In this document: one piece after another, positions 1 to 9,500 of the stretch
Layout of the letters: every line of letters starts with the position of its first letter
Numbering within the stretch: position 1 is the stretch's first letter
From: JBDNFP01 sp041689775
GTDB taxonomy: Bacteria > Bacteroidota > Bacteroidia > Cytophagales > Spirosomataceae
Reading direction: 5' to 3'
Assembly (NCBI GenBank): GCA_041689775.1
Contig: JBDNFP010000130.1
Coordinates: forward strand, 1-24,391
DNA: 24,391 nucleotides
The notes under the pieces: generated by a model
What the model saw: the letters and a program-made list of their open reading frames with translations, nothing else
Database searches by the model: none
Told to the model about the DNA's origin: nothing
Made by a program: the position numbers and the translations under genes

Positions 1-1
1 A

Positions 2-130
2 TTTGAAACCATGGAAAGTCTGAAAATATGGTTAGCTAAAATGGTCAAGGAAATGAATACTACAACCATAAAATCAATTACTGGAAACCATCATTATCTG
101 AACGCTTTTAATACGGCGTTTAATAACTAA
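2..130 (+). CDS. 3' end of an unrecognised gene (partial)
   Basis: An open frame runs in from the left edge and ends at TAA (128-130), giving the last 42 residues of a protein. The tail is polar and mixed (for example KMVKEMNTTTIKSITGNHHY) with no membrane segment. I do not recognise the family. It is followed after about 60 bases by a small membrane protein gene on the same strand. The start lies outside the window, so this could be a real C-terminus or a chance open frame. Confidence 0.35.
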   Translation, partial: FETMESLKIWLAKMVKEMNTTTIKSITGNHHYLNAFNTAFNN

Positions 131-143
131 ATTGGTATTACAC

Positions 144-151
144 TATTTTTG
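144..151 (+). promoter_or_regulatory. Possible Bacteroidota -7 element (TATTTTTG)
   Basis: TATTTTTG matches the TAnnTTTG -7 consensus of Bacteroidota housekeeping promoters. It sits 41 bases before the ATG of the small membrane protein. No TTG was found at the usual distance upstream, so this is only a candidate in AT-rich DNA. Confidence 0.3.
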
Positions 152-192
152 CAGTTGGAATAACAATTGATATACTAACAAAACACTAGAAT

Positions 193-384
193 ATGAAAGA
201 CAAGATTGGCTTCAATATCGTTTTTGCATTAATGGCGTTCGTATTAGGAATGGCATTGATGAGAGAATTTGACTTCCAAAATTTTGTATTCAGAAAGAAA
301 TTTTTAGGTTTTCTTTATCTGACTGTATTCATTGCCGCTGTAATTCTTACATTTAAGAAAAAAAAGAAGGAAGCTGACCAATAA
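193..384 (+). CDS. Small two-helix membrane protein, function unknown
   Basis: A 63-residue protein with two hydrophobic stretches, about residues 8-23 and 37-54. A positively charged RKK lies between them and a KKKKK cluster follows the second. By the positive-inside rule both ends are probably cytoplasmic. No signal peptide or catalytic motif is visible and I do not recognise the family. It is convergent with the NHL gene that ends at 461, so it is not part of the large minus-strand cluster. The ATG, the well-placed hydrophobic segments and a promoter-like motif upstream favour a real gene. Confidence 0.55.
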   Translation: MKDKIGFNIVFALMAFVLGMALMREFDFQNFVFRKKFLGFLYLTVFIAAVILTFKKKKKEADQ

Positions 385-436
385 AAAATGCGCGCGAGCA
401 TCGGTTTCGGATAACTAAAAACACGCCTTAACCTTT

Positions 437-453
437 GGCTATGTCTCACAGCC
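437..453 (-). terminator. Weak stem-loop after the NHL gene
   Basis: On the minus strand GGCTGTG-AGA-CATAGCC forms a 7-bp stem with one G.T pair, 8 bases beyond the NHL stop codon at 461. There is no immediate T-run; a T5 tract comes about 15 bases later. It may help end the long minus-strand cluster, but it is a poor match to a classical intrinsic terminator. Confidence 0.25.
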
Positions 454-460
454 CTGAAAC

Positions 461-1519
461 CTACACTCGCTCTAACTTGTAAGGGTACACGCCGCCCGCG
501 TTCCACTGGCATACGTAAAGATTCTTGTCAGTATCCACGCACACATCGTGACAATGCTTGAAGATGGGTTGATCTTGTAGAAGTACTTCCAGTTTTCCGT
601 CTTTATACACCGGGGCAGTACCTCCGGGATTGGAAACCACCCGATTGTTTTTGTCCAGGATAGTCACAAAGCCCCGATTGAGCTTTGGGTTATAATCCCC
701 AGGGAGCATTCCGAAGCACACCCCGGAATAAATATTGTCATCGTCCAATACCGCCCGACTCACATAAGCACCCGGCAGGTAGTAGGTTTCAAGGTATTCT
801 CCCGCGAGGGAAAAGCGTTTGAAGGCGTTCTTCATCCGTGCCGAGCAAATCAACGTCGGGTTGGCTTTGTCGCGGTAGTCGATGGCTACCCCGTGTACTT
901 GCTTGAATTTTGCTTCCTGCAAATAACTATCTCCCCCAAATTTGCTGATAAAGGTACCCTTTGCATCGTAGCGCAGGACAAACTGGGACCCGTAGCCATC
1001 GGCTACATACAGATCACCATTGGGGCCAATGGCCGTTTCGGTGGGGATATACTTGCTAGCCTGATCGTAAATTCCTTCGAGACGGGGATTTTTCAACTCC
1101 ATCACGATTTTCCCGGTCAGCGTAGCCTTGATTACCCGTCCCGAGGCGATGTCAGTAATGTACAAAAACTCTTCGCCGCCTTCATTGTGGAGGGTCAGGC
1201 CGTGCGCGCCAGAAAGCCCGAGGGTCCAGATACCGAGCAGCTTTCCCGATGGGTCATAGATCAGGATGTTGTTTTTGGGTTCGTCGGTGAGCATGAACAA
1301 ACGCCCGCTGCGGGTTTGTACCATCTCGTGGCAATTAGTGACGGGGTACTTGCCCGCATCCAACACGCCCCACCGCTCATGGACTTTGTACCGAAAATCA
1401 CCGTGACCAATAGTTTCTGCGGAAAGCCTGGGTTTTGATTTGAGAATCGTAAATGGGGTAAAAATAGCGGCCACTGCCAGGCTACCCGTCTTCACGAATT
1501 CTCTTCTGGTCTTTTCCAT
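461..1519 (-). CDS. Tat-exported NHL-repeat six-bladed beta-propeller protein
   Basis: A 352-residue protein whose N-terminus, KTRREFVKTGSLAVAAIF, is a twin-arginine signal (R5-R6). The remainder reads as NHL blades, with repeats of the form GPNGDLYVAD (about 166-174) and DTDKNLYVCQ (about 329-338). Histidines recur at the start of blades (H64, H106, H209, H324), the pattern of peptidylglycine alpha-amidating lyase-like NHL propellers. A metal centre on the propeller axis is therefore possible, but this is inference. The start is an ATG at 1519, only 3 bases beyond the DUF1501 stop at 1523, so the two are almost certainly co-transcribed and possibly translationally coupled. It is the last gene of the minus-strand cluster. 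The substrate is unknown; a lyase, lactonase-like or purely binding role would all fit. Confidence 0.85.
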   Translation of the reverse strand: MEKTRREFVKTGSLAVAAIFTPFTILKSKPRLSAETIGHGDFRYKVHERWGVLDAGKYPVTNCHEMVQTRSGRLFMLTDEPKNNILIYDPSGKLLGIWTLGLSGAHGLTLHNEGGEEFLYITDIASGRVIKATLTGKIVMELKNPRLEGIYDQASKYIPTETAIGPNGDLYVADGYGSQFVLRYDAKGTFISKFGGDSYLQEAKFKQVHGVAIDYRDKANPTLICSARMKNAFKRFSLAGEYLETYYLPGAYVSRAVLDDDNIYSGVCFGMLPGDYNPKLNRGFVTILDKNNRVVSNPGGTAPVYKDGKLEVLLQDQPIFKHCHDVCVDTDKNLYVCQWNAGGVYPYKLERV

Positions 1520-1522
1520 ACA

Positions 1523-2986
1523 TTAAGACAGAATATCGTGAACCACCTTGCCGTGTACATCCGTAAGGCGGAAGCGACGACCTTGGTGCTTGAATGTCAG
1601 CTGCTCATGGTCAACGCCCAGAATGTGCATCAGGGTAGCCTGAAAGTCATGCACATGGACGCCATTCTCCACGACATTGTAGCTAAAATCGTCCGTCTTT
1701 CCGTAAACCATACCTGCCTTCACGCCTGCGCCCGCCATCCACATGGTAAAGCAACCCGGATGGTGGTCGCGGCCGTAATTATCGGCGGTGAGTCTTCCCT
1801 GCGAGAAGCTAGTCCGGCCAAACTCACCGCCCCATACGACCAGGGTGTCGTCCAGTAATCCCCGTTGTTTTAGGTCCTGAATGAGCGCCGCATTCGCCTG
1901 ATCGGTGAGCCGGGCCTGTGACTTCATTCCACCCGGAAGGCCGCCGTGGTGATCCCAGCCCATGTGATACAACTGAATGAATTTCACGTCTTTTTCGGCC
2001 AGCTTGCGGGCTTGTAGGCAGTTGGCCGCGTAGGTTCCGGGGGTCCGGGCATCCTCTCCGTAAAGTTCGTAGATATAATCGGGTTCATTGGTGGTCGAGA
2101 CAGCGTCAGGAACGGAGGCCTGCATTTTGTAAGCCATTTCGTACTGACTTATCTTAGAATGAATCTCAGGATCACCCCAGACATCGAACTGATGTTCGTT
2201 CATGGATTTGATAAAGTCCAACTGTTCCCGACGGTCAGATTCGTGCACACCGTAAGGATTTTGCAGGTACAGCACGGGTTCATTACCCGCCCGGAACTGG
2301 ACGCCCTGATGGTGCGACGGTAGAAACCCATTGCCCCAGGCCGCAGAACTTAGCGGCTGTGCCCCTCCTCCTTTCGAGATCATGACCACAAAAGCAGGCA
2401 AATTCTGGTTGTCGGAACCCAAACCGTAACTCAACCAGGAACCGATGGAGGGCCGTCCCGTCTGCTGGGAGCCGGTTTGGACCAGCATCACGGCGGGTTC
2501 GTGATTGATGGCGTCGGTATAGACCGAGTTGACGATACACAGGTCATCAACAACCTTGGCGGTGTAGGGAAAAAGCTCCGATATCCAGGCTCCCGACTGT
2601 CCGTACTGCCGGAAATCGTAAATAGACTTCACCAGCGGAAAGCTTGACTGTCCCGCCACCATACCCGAATTTCGTTGCGTCTTTTTGATAGAGTCCGGGA
2701 TCTCCTTTCCGTGCCATTTAGCAAGTTCGGGCTTATAATCAAACGATTCTAGCTGGGACGGCCCGCCGCTTTGGAATAAGTAGATTACACGCTTAGCCCG
2801 AGGAGGGAAATGGCGGTTGCCGAGGTGGCTATTTTCAAAATTTCCAACCGCCTTTTTATTTCCCCCGCCAAAGCTGGAAGAGTGAAACAAACTGCCCAAA
2901 GCCAGCGAGCCAAAGCCCAGCGCAGCTGTTTTCAGAAATCCCCGTCGGGATTCCATGAGGTTTACTATGTGTTTTAGCTCGTCCAT
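1523..2986 (-). CDS. Tat-exported DUF1501 protein (alkaline-phosphatase/sulfatase-like fold)
   Basis: A 487-residue protein from an ATG at 2986; the open frame extends five codons upstream only to a TTG at 3001. SRRGFLKTAALGFGSLALGS (from residue 13) is a near-perfect twin-arginine signal. Family landmarks follow: IYLFQSGGPSQLESFDYKP, then WDHHGG, GGEFGRT and GRDHHPGCFTMWMAGAG. These acidic and histidine residues suggest the metal site of the alkaline phosphatase superfamily. The C-x-P-x-R or S-x-P-x-R formylglycine motif of true sulfatases is not visible, so calling it a sulfatase would be unsafe. DUF1501 genes commonly sit directly after PSD1 genes in Planctomycetes and Verrucomicrobia, as here (gap to 3081), and the NHL gene follows after 3 bases. 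The enzymatic activity is unknown. Confidence 0.9.
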   Translation of the reverse strand: MDELKHIVNLMESRRGFLKTAALGFGSLALGSLFHSSSFGGGNKKAVGNFENSHLGNRHFPPRAKRVIYLFQSGGPSQLESFDYKPELAKWHGKEIPDSIKKTQRNSGMVAGQSSFPLVKSIYDFRQYGQSGAWISELFPYTAKVVDDLCIVNSVYTDAINHEPAVMLVQTGSQQTGRPSIGSWLSYGLGSDNQNLPAFVVMISKGGGAQPLSSAAWGNGFLPSHHQGVQFRAGNEPVLYLQNPYGVHESDRREQLDFIKSMNEHQFDVWGDPEIHSKISQYEMAYKMQASVPDAVSTTNEPDYIYELYGEDARTPGTYAANCLQARKLAEKDVKFIQLYHMGWDHHGGLPGGMKSQARLTDQANAALIQDLKQRGLLDDTLVVWGGEFGRTSFSQGRLTADNYGRDHHPGCFTMWMAGAGVKAGMVYGKTDDFSYNVVENGVHVHDFQATLMHILGVDHEQLTFKHQGRRFRLTDVHGKVVHDILS

Positions 2987-3080
2987 ATGTTTACGGGGCA
3001 AAGATGCGAAGTTATTGGTCAGAAGGATAAGCAGTGAATCTAGTTAAGGTTCATTATGTCAGATCCCATTAACCCAAAAC

Positions 3081-6000
3081 TCAATTCCTTGAATACCCTT
3101 CTGATGTGTTCATTAATCCGTTAATAACAAAAGCCAAAGCAGCAGTTTCGGCGGGGTCAAGATTCTGGTTTCTTTTGGAATCTCCCGTGTCCAGATAGGC
3201 AATGGCGTCTTCTTTTCTTTGGTCGTATTTAGCTTTTTGATTTTGATAAAAAGCCTCCATCAATTTTTTCTCTTTGGCATCAGGTTGACGGCCCAGCAGG
3301 GTACGAAAGGCTTTGATAAGCTGACGCTGTGGCTGCATTTCCTGGATCTTTATTTTTTCCGCCAAAACGCAGGCCACTTCGATCATTTGCGGATCGTTCA
3401 GCAGTACCAAGGCTTGCAGCGGAGTACTGGTTGAGCGCCGTTTTACGGTACAAAAAGTACGGTCGGAGGCGTCGAAAATCATCATCGTGGGTGGTGGTGA
3501 AGTACGCTTCCATACCGTGTAGAGGCTGCGGCGGTACAGGCCTTCGCCCGACTCATGCATGTATTTATACCGCCAGGGCTTATTCGAAATTTCATCCCAC
3601 AGACCCGACGGCTGGTAGGGGTATACGCTTTCCCCGCCCTGTTTGCTTACCAGTAGACCACTCACCGACAAAGCATTATCACGGATCATCTCCGCTGAAA
3701 GCCGGAAGGAAGGACCCCGCGCCAACCAATCGTTTTCGGGGTCTTTCTCATAAAGTTCTGAGCGAATAACGGATGATTGCTGGTAGGTCGCCGATAACAT
3801 GATTTGCTTATGCAATTGCTTCATGTTCCAACCCGATTCAACAAACGACACCGCCAGATAATCCAGTAGTTTAGGATTAGTGGGCAACGCCCCCTGATTG
3901 CCAAAATCATCGGGTGTCTTGACGAGACCCGCACCGAAATGCATCGCCCAAATACGATTGACAATCACTCTTGCGGTCAAAGGATTCTCTTTTTCAAAAA
4001 GCCATTCGGTAAGCCCCAATCGATTTTTGGGATATTTGTCGGTATAAGGCAATACGGCACCGATGGCGGCAGGTTGCACCTCTTCGGTGGGGCTGTCGTA
4101 CATTCCCCGGTTCAATACAAATGTTTTGCGGGGCTCAGGCAGGTCGCCCATGACCATGATTTCCGGGATACAGTCAATAATATTTGTCAGACTATCACGC
4201 CAGATTTTCACTTCCTGATACTGCGGATCATGGATTTTCCTTTGCAGTGCATAATGATCGCTGACTAAACCAGGTTGGCGCAAAATTGCTTTCGTGCTAG
4301 CCTTTCGGCTATACAAGTGCATGATTTCGAGACCAGAGAGTTCTTTGTCAAATAGACGCAGCTCGTCGATACCCCCGCTTTTGAAGGTAATAATACGGCC
4401 GACGACACCCAATTGCAGCCCACGAAAGCCGTACGTATGGATATCTGGCTTGTATAAAATAGATTTGTAAACAGTTTGGCCCAGTACATCGACCACGATC
4501 GGCAAGCCATTGACGTAAAGGTGCACTCCATCGGCTCGACCTGAACCATCGTAGGTTATAACGACATCTGACCATTTTTTGATCGGCAATGGATTCTTTG
4601 CCACCACTTCGATCGCATTTTGTGGCCAGGAATGAGCAATAATAAAGCGTAATCGATTATCTTTTAGTAGTAATGAATATCCCTTCATCCCAAGACGGTC
4701 ATCTTCGGCATGCACAAAAACGCTCACATCCGTGTAGAGTGTATCAGGAAAAACGGAAAGGCTCGTCGAGAAAGGTACGGTGTGCTCATACCAACCTAAT
4801 TTATTTGGCAGGACGGCCATGGTAAATTCATCAATAAACAGTGCATTACCACGCCTGCCGGGTTTCAATAGGGGCTCTTTAATTTCCAACGCATTCGCTG
4901 GATTCTTCGTCTCGGGTGTTCTAAAAAATTTATCTTTAACGGGGGTGATTTCGTTAAAAGAATAATGAGCTAAGGTGCTTTTTTTCAACTCTTTATCTAA
5001 ATCCCTCAGAATAGTTTTGCCCTCTTTATCCACTGGAACCACTTTCTGAAGGCGGTTCAATTTTTGCTCAGAATCCTCGATTTTATGCTTGATAAAATTG
5101 ATTACAGACTCATTCCTTGCATTGGTCAACAATAGGGAAGGGCCGGGCGTTTGGTCGGGCCCGTATACCGCCGTACCGATCTCGTTGGTGCTGTTAAAAA
5201 AACCAAACATCCGGTAATAGTCTTTTTGGCTAATTGGGTCGTACTTGTGGTCGTGGCAACGAGCACACTCCACTGACAGGCCCAGAAAGGCTTTGCCAAG
5301 CGTGTTCGCGCGGTCGGCCACATAGTCCACCCGATATTCCTCGTAAATGATACCTGCCTCCGAATTTCGACGGTGCAATCGGTTGAAAGCCGTGGCCAGC
5401 ACGCTTTCCTTATTTCTATTCTTGACCAAATCGCCCGCTAACTGCCAGGTTACGAACTTACGATAGCTCATGTTTTTGTTAAAAGCCTGAATGACCCAAT
5501 CGCGCCACGGACTAACCTCTCGATGTTTATCGTCGAGGTATCCATCGCTATCGGTGTAGCGGGCTACGTCCATCCAGTCCACCGCCATACGCTCGCCGTA
5601 GGCAGGGGAAGCCAGGTAGCGGTCAATCATTTTCCCGTAAGCATCGGGTGATTCGTCAGCCAGGAACTGATCGATTTCGGGCAGAGTAGGCGGCAGACCG
5701 CAGAGGTCGAAGCTAGCTCGTCGAATCAGTGTTTCCTTAGTAGCGCGCCCGGCAGGCTCAATCCCCTTTGCTTCCAGTCTGGCAAGGACATAATTATCGA
5801 TAGAATTCCTTAACCAATCTTCATTATCAACCTTTGGCGCTTTTTCCTTTTCGGGCTTGATGAATGACCAGTGCGGCTGGTACTCAGCACCTTCTTCAAT
5901 CCACTTGATCAGGATGGCTTTTTCTTTTACAGTAAGTGAAAGGTGGGACTCCGGTGTAGGCATGACCATCTCCTGGTCTTGCGAAAGGATACGCTCCACT

Positions 6001-6314
6001 GCTACACTTTTACCGACATTGCCGGGGACGATGGCGTGGTAACTCTTGTCTTTCCCCAAAGCCCGGTAAGCTTCTTCCTCTGTATCAAGTCGCAAATCAG
6101 CTTTTCTTTTTTTGGAATCGGGGCCGTGGCAGGCAAAGCACTTATCGGAAAGAATGGGCTTAACGTCATAGTTAAAATCCAAATCGCCGGGCAACAGGGT
6201 ATAGGCTTCCTGAACGTCAGGCGGCAGCTCGGTACCGCAGGACGCAAGCAGAAAAGTGAGGCTGCAAGCAAGGAGGAGTAAAAAGGATTTAACTAAATTC
6301 CAAATGATGTTCAT
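3081..6314 (-). CDS. PSD1-type lipoprotein: cytochrome-c-like, DUF1549, concanavalin-like and DUF1553 domains
   Basis: A 1077-residue protein with a lipoprotein signal ending LASC (C26). A planctomycete-type cytochrome c domain follows: C59-F-A-C62-H63 is a haem-c attachment motif, and MPTP at 118-121 is a plausible distal methionine ligand. DUF1549 spans about 165-370 and contains DWMDVARYTDSDGY and a second CxxCH, C350-A-R-C353-H354, in CARCHDHKYDP. A laminin-G/concanavalin-like insert covers about 450-660 and includes a VHLYVNG strand. DUF1553 covers about 770-1040, with NPLTARVIVNRIWAMHFG. The domain order is the classical PSD1 order. The protein is probably anchored in the envelope with covalently bound haem; substrate and reaction are unknown for the family. 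The DUF1501 gene follows, as in planctomycetal pairs. The ATG at 6314 gives a good signal peptide. Confidence 0.92.
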   Translation of the reverse strand: MNIIWNLVKSFLLLLACSLTFLLASCGTELPPDVQEAYTLLPGDLDFNYDVKPILSDKCFACHGPDSKKRKADLRLDTEEEAYRALGKDKSYHAIVPGNVGKSVAVERILSQDQEMVMPTPESHLSLTVKEKAILIKWIEEGAEYQPHWSFIKPEKEKAPKVDNEDWLRNSIDNYVLARLEAKGIEPAGRATKETLIRRASFDLCGLPPTLPEIDQFLADESPDAYGKMIDRYLASPAYGERMAVDWMDVARYTDSDGYLDDKHREVSPWRDWVIQAFNKNMSYRKFVTWQLAGDLVKNRNKESVLATAFNRLHRRNSEAGIIYEEYRVDYVADRANTLGKAFLGLSVECARCHDHKYDPISQKDYYRMFGFFNSTNEIGTAVYGPDQTPGPSLLLTNARNESVINFIKHKIEDSEQKLNRLQKVVPVDKEGKTILRDLDKELKKSTLAHYSFNEITPVKDKFFRTPETKNPANALEIKEPLLKPGRRGNALFIDEFTMAVLPNKLGWYEHTVPFSTSLSVFPDTLYTDVSVFVHAEDDRLGMKGYSLLLKDNRLRFIIAHSWPQNAIEVVAKNPLPIKKWSDVVITYDGSGRADGVHLYVNGLPIVVDVLGQTVYKSILYKPDIHTYGFRGLQLGVVGRIITFKSGGIDELRLFDKELSGLEIMHLYSRKASTKAILRQPGLVSDHYALQRKIHDPQYQEVKIWRDSLTNIIDCIPEIMVMGDLPEPRKTFVLNRGMYDSPTEEVQPAAIGAVLPYTDKYPKNRLGLTEWLFEKENPLTARVIVNRIWAMHFGAGLVKTPDDFGNQGALPTNPKLLDYLAVSFVESGWNMKQLHKQIMLSATYQQSSVIRSELYEKDPENDWLARGPSFRLSAEMIRDNALSVSGLLVSKQGGESVYPYQPSGLWDEISNKPWRYKYMHESGEGLYRRSLYTVWKRTSPPPTMMIFDASDRTFCTVKRRSTSTPLQALVLLNDPQMIEVACVLAEKIKIQEMQPQRQLIKAFRTLLGRQPDAKEKKLMEAFYQNQKAKYDQRKEDAIAYLDTGDSKRNQNLDPAETAALAFVINGLMNTSEGYSRN

Positions 6315-6339
6315 GGATAGTACAAAAAGGTACGTTAGA

Positions 6340-6358
6340 AGGAACTACACAAGTTCCT
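6340..6358. promoter_or_regulatory. Inverted repeat in the PSD1 leader
   Basis: AGGAACT-acaca-AGTTCCT is a perfect 7-bp inverted repeat with a 5-base spacer. It ends 26 bases before the PSD1 start codon at 6314. It could be an operator half-site pair or a leader hairpin. No exact TAnnTTTG promoter motif was found next to it. Confidence 0.3.
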
Positions 6359-6493
6359 GGGCTGATAATCAATCACTTTAAGCTAAAAATGTAAAGTATT
6401 TTCTTTTCACAATTTACTTATGATTCAAAACCTATTTCGTGTTGATAGTATTTTTGTAAATTTCTTCAATCTATTCGATGAAGCTACTTTGCG

Positions 6494-6516
6494 GGTTATT
6501 TACCTTCGAAATAACC
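6494..6516. terminator. Stem-loop between the FG-GAP and PSD1 genes
   Basis: GGTTATTT-accttcg-AAATAACC has perfect 8-bp arms and a 7-base loop. It lies about 50 bases beyond the minus-strand stop of the FG-GAP gene at 6565. It lacks a clear T-run on either strand, so it may be an mRNA 3'-end structure or partial terminator rather than a strong intrinsic one. The rest of the roughly 250-base gap holds the PSD1 leader. Confidence 0.35.
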
Positions 6517-6564
6517 TTAGTGCAAGTCCCAGGATCAATCAGGAAACTCACTCATCGGAACAGC

Positions 6565-9500
6565 TTATTGAACACTTTGGGTTTCCAATGAATATCGTCG
6601 CCAGGATTGGCCGTTGACACCCATCCACAAATAATTTCCTACCATAGCAGCCGCCCGCACGTCTCCATGTACCCAGAGGCCGGAGCTCGTTTGTGGTAAG
6701 TAAGTGAATTTTCTTCCTCCCTGACTCACTAATACTTGTCCCTTATTGGCATCACACTTGCCGAGCCGTACCCGCGTATGCGCTACATTCCCCGCCAAAA
6801 TTAAGTCCAGCTTACGATCACCGTTCACGTCGCCCGTAGCAATGGCGTGGACGGGCGCAAACTGCACCTCGGTAGGCAGAGGCTCAAATGTAAGCTTCCC
6901 GCCATCATTCCAAAGAACGCCCGTTCGTAATTCACGGGCCGACAATGATTGTGCTTGTCCCAACTCAGAAGAATCAAAAATATCGTCAATCGTGGCCGTA
7001 GAATACCCTATATAATTCGGAAACTTCTTTCTTAGGCGCGGAATTTGGTTCAAGATTTCGTCCCGACTGGCGTATGGATATTCTCGTCCGTCTTTCACTT
7101 GCGACAAAAGCGGGATAACCTGCCCGTTCTCGCCAAAATCGCCGTAATACATTTTCAGTCCTTCGTTGCTGGTAATGTTGTACTGAGCATTGAGTCCAGC
7201 ACTACCAATCACGAAATCGTCGTCGCCGTCTCCATCGAGGTCGGCTTTGTGCAGGGTATAGGCAAGCGTCGTATTCAGATTTTTAGTAAAATCCTGATTT
7301 TCTGTGAAGATACCTTTTTGATTAATGAAGACAATCGGCTTCATCCACTCCCCCACCAACAGCATCTCAGGCTGCTGGTCATTGTTCAGATCGAAGAATG
7401 CGGCGCCGGTCACCAAGCCCGAAAATTTAAAAGCTTCGCTAACGGTAAAATTTCCTCGCCCGTCGTTCAGCCAAAGAACCGATGCCTGAGCCTCGGGATA
7501 GCGGCCCGGTACGCTATTCACCCCAATGAAAACGTCCTGATCCCCGTCACCATCCACGTCGGCTTGAGCCACCGCCCGAGCATTGACCAATAAAGCCGGA
7601 ACAGTGGGTGATTTAACGAATTTCCCATTTTGGTTCAGGTACAAGCGCGGCTGCAAGAGCGGATGATTCACCGCCAGCGCGTAGCCCGAACTAGCTACCA
7701 GCAAGTCCTGATCGCCGTCCCCATCGGCATCGAAAAAGATCGCGGCGGCATCTTCATAATCGAGGTCGGTATCGAAGGATGTTTGCGGCGATTTGGTGAA
7801 GCCGCTGGCGGTCTGCAAGAATAAAACCGCCGCTTGCCCTCGCCCACTGCCCACGTACACGTCCGCGCGCCCGTCGCCATTAACATCGCCTTGCACCACG
7901 CACGGCCCGGCGTAGGAACGCATTTCGGGTAATAGAGGCTGAATCTTAAAATCGTCGATCTGGATTTGATCGTGCGCGTACGAAACATTTTCGGGCGTGA
8001 AGTAAGGTATGGAACTTGGCTTTGTTTGGCTGTTTTTAAAACTGGCCGATTGATAGTCAACCGTGAGCAGGCAGTTCGCTACGGGATTCAGCTGCGTACT
8101 TTGCCGACCATCTGTCCAGACTACCGTCACCGAGTCGATTTTAGTACCTTTCCCCAGCCCAAAATGCAGCGGCCCGTACATGGCCGATTGGAAGCCCCGA
8201 ACGGGTTGAAATTCCTGAGAATAAGCTTTCTCCTCCGCCCAAACAACCACCTTCGCCCCAATTTTCAGGGCGTCGCTTGGAGCTTTCAGCGCAATTTGGG
8301 TAAATAGCGTGCTATCGGGCATATCCTCCCTACTACGCGTATTGTTTTGGTAAACAAAGGCCCGCTCATTGATATTATTCGTGACTAAATCTAGGTCTCC
8401 GTCGTTGTCCAGGTCGGCATAGGCCGCGCCGTTCGACTGGCTTTTTTGGGCAAAGCCCCAGGCCTGCGTCTTTTTTTCAAAGGTCAAGCCGTCTTTGTTT
8501 TTGAAAATATAATTGGGTTCGTTAATGGCCGGCATCGAGTTGATAATTTCCATTTGCGTGGGCATAGCAGCACCGTTCTGTATCTCGATCTGCTTGTCCG
8601 TCGAAAATTTCAAGAATTCCATATTGGTGTAGTCACGGGCGTAGCCGTTAGTCACGAATAGGTCTTTCAGGCCATCGTTGTCGAAGTCGGCGAAGAGGGC
8701 CGACCAGCTCCAATCGGTGTTGGAAATACCCGCCAACTGGCCGATTTCGGAAAATTCGGGGAGCATCAACTTACCTGAATTTGGGCCATTAGCCACATTG
8801 CCCAAGTTTAGTTGCAGCATATTCCGCATGGACTGGTCGTGAAAGCCCGAGCGGAGGAGCATCTGGTACTTATCGTAATTATCGTCACCGGCCGTGAGTT
8901 TGATTCGGTCGTTGAGCTCAGGCAGCATATCCAGCGTTACGATGTCCATCCGGCCATCGTTATTGACATCGGCGGCGTCGATGCCCATCGAGTAAAAGGA
9001 AGTGTGGCCCATCGCGTCGCGGACTACTTCTTTGAAGGTACCGTTTTGCTGATTCAAATAGAGGTAATCGTTCTCGTTATAGTCGTTGGTCACGTACAAA
9101 TCTAGCCAGCCATCGTTATTCAAGTCACTGACATTCGATCCCAAACCAAAACTCAGCACGTTGCTTACCAGACCCGACTTGGCCGTAGCGTCAGCGAATT
9201 CCCCTCCGTCGTTCCGCAGTAGTTTGCTACCGTAGCGGGTGTCAGTCTGCTCGCGGAAGGAGGCAATGAGATTACTGAACCCGGCATATTCCTGCACCGA
9301 GTGATTCAGCAAAAAACAGTCGAGGTCGCCGTCGTGGTCATAATCGAAAAATGCGGCTTGGGTAGAGTAGGAATCGTCGTCCAGACCGTATTGGGCGGCT
9401 TGCTCACTGAACTTTCCGTTTTTCTGATTGACATACAACAGATTCTTGCGCAGCGCGGGATCGTCCGCCGCCGAGCGGCAAACATAAATATCCAGCCAAC

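Noticed and set aside
893..1438. A 181-codon plus-strand open frame
   Set aside because: It is antisense to the NHL propeller gene and has no family resemblance.
1523..2986. Classical sulfatase
   Set aside because: No formylglycine C/S-x-P-x-R motif is visible; the landmarks are those of DUF1501.
2987..3001. TTG start extending the DUF1501 protein by five residues
   Set aside because: The ATG at 2986 gives the usual distance to the twin-arginine signal; the extension adds nothing.
6420..6617. A 65-codon plus-strand open frame with TATTTTTG near its start
   Set aside because: It overlaps the end of the FG-GAP gene on the other strand, has no domain or export signal, and its -7-like motif lies inside the frame, not before it.
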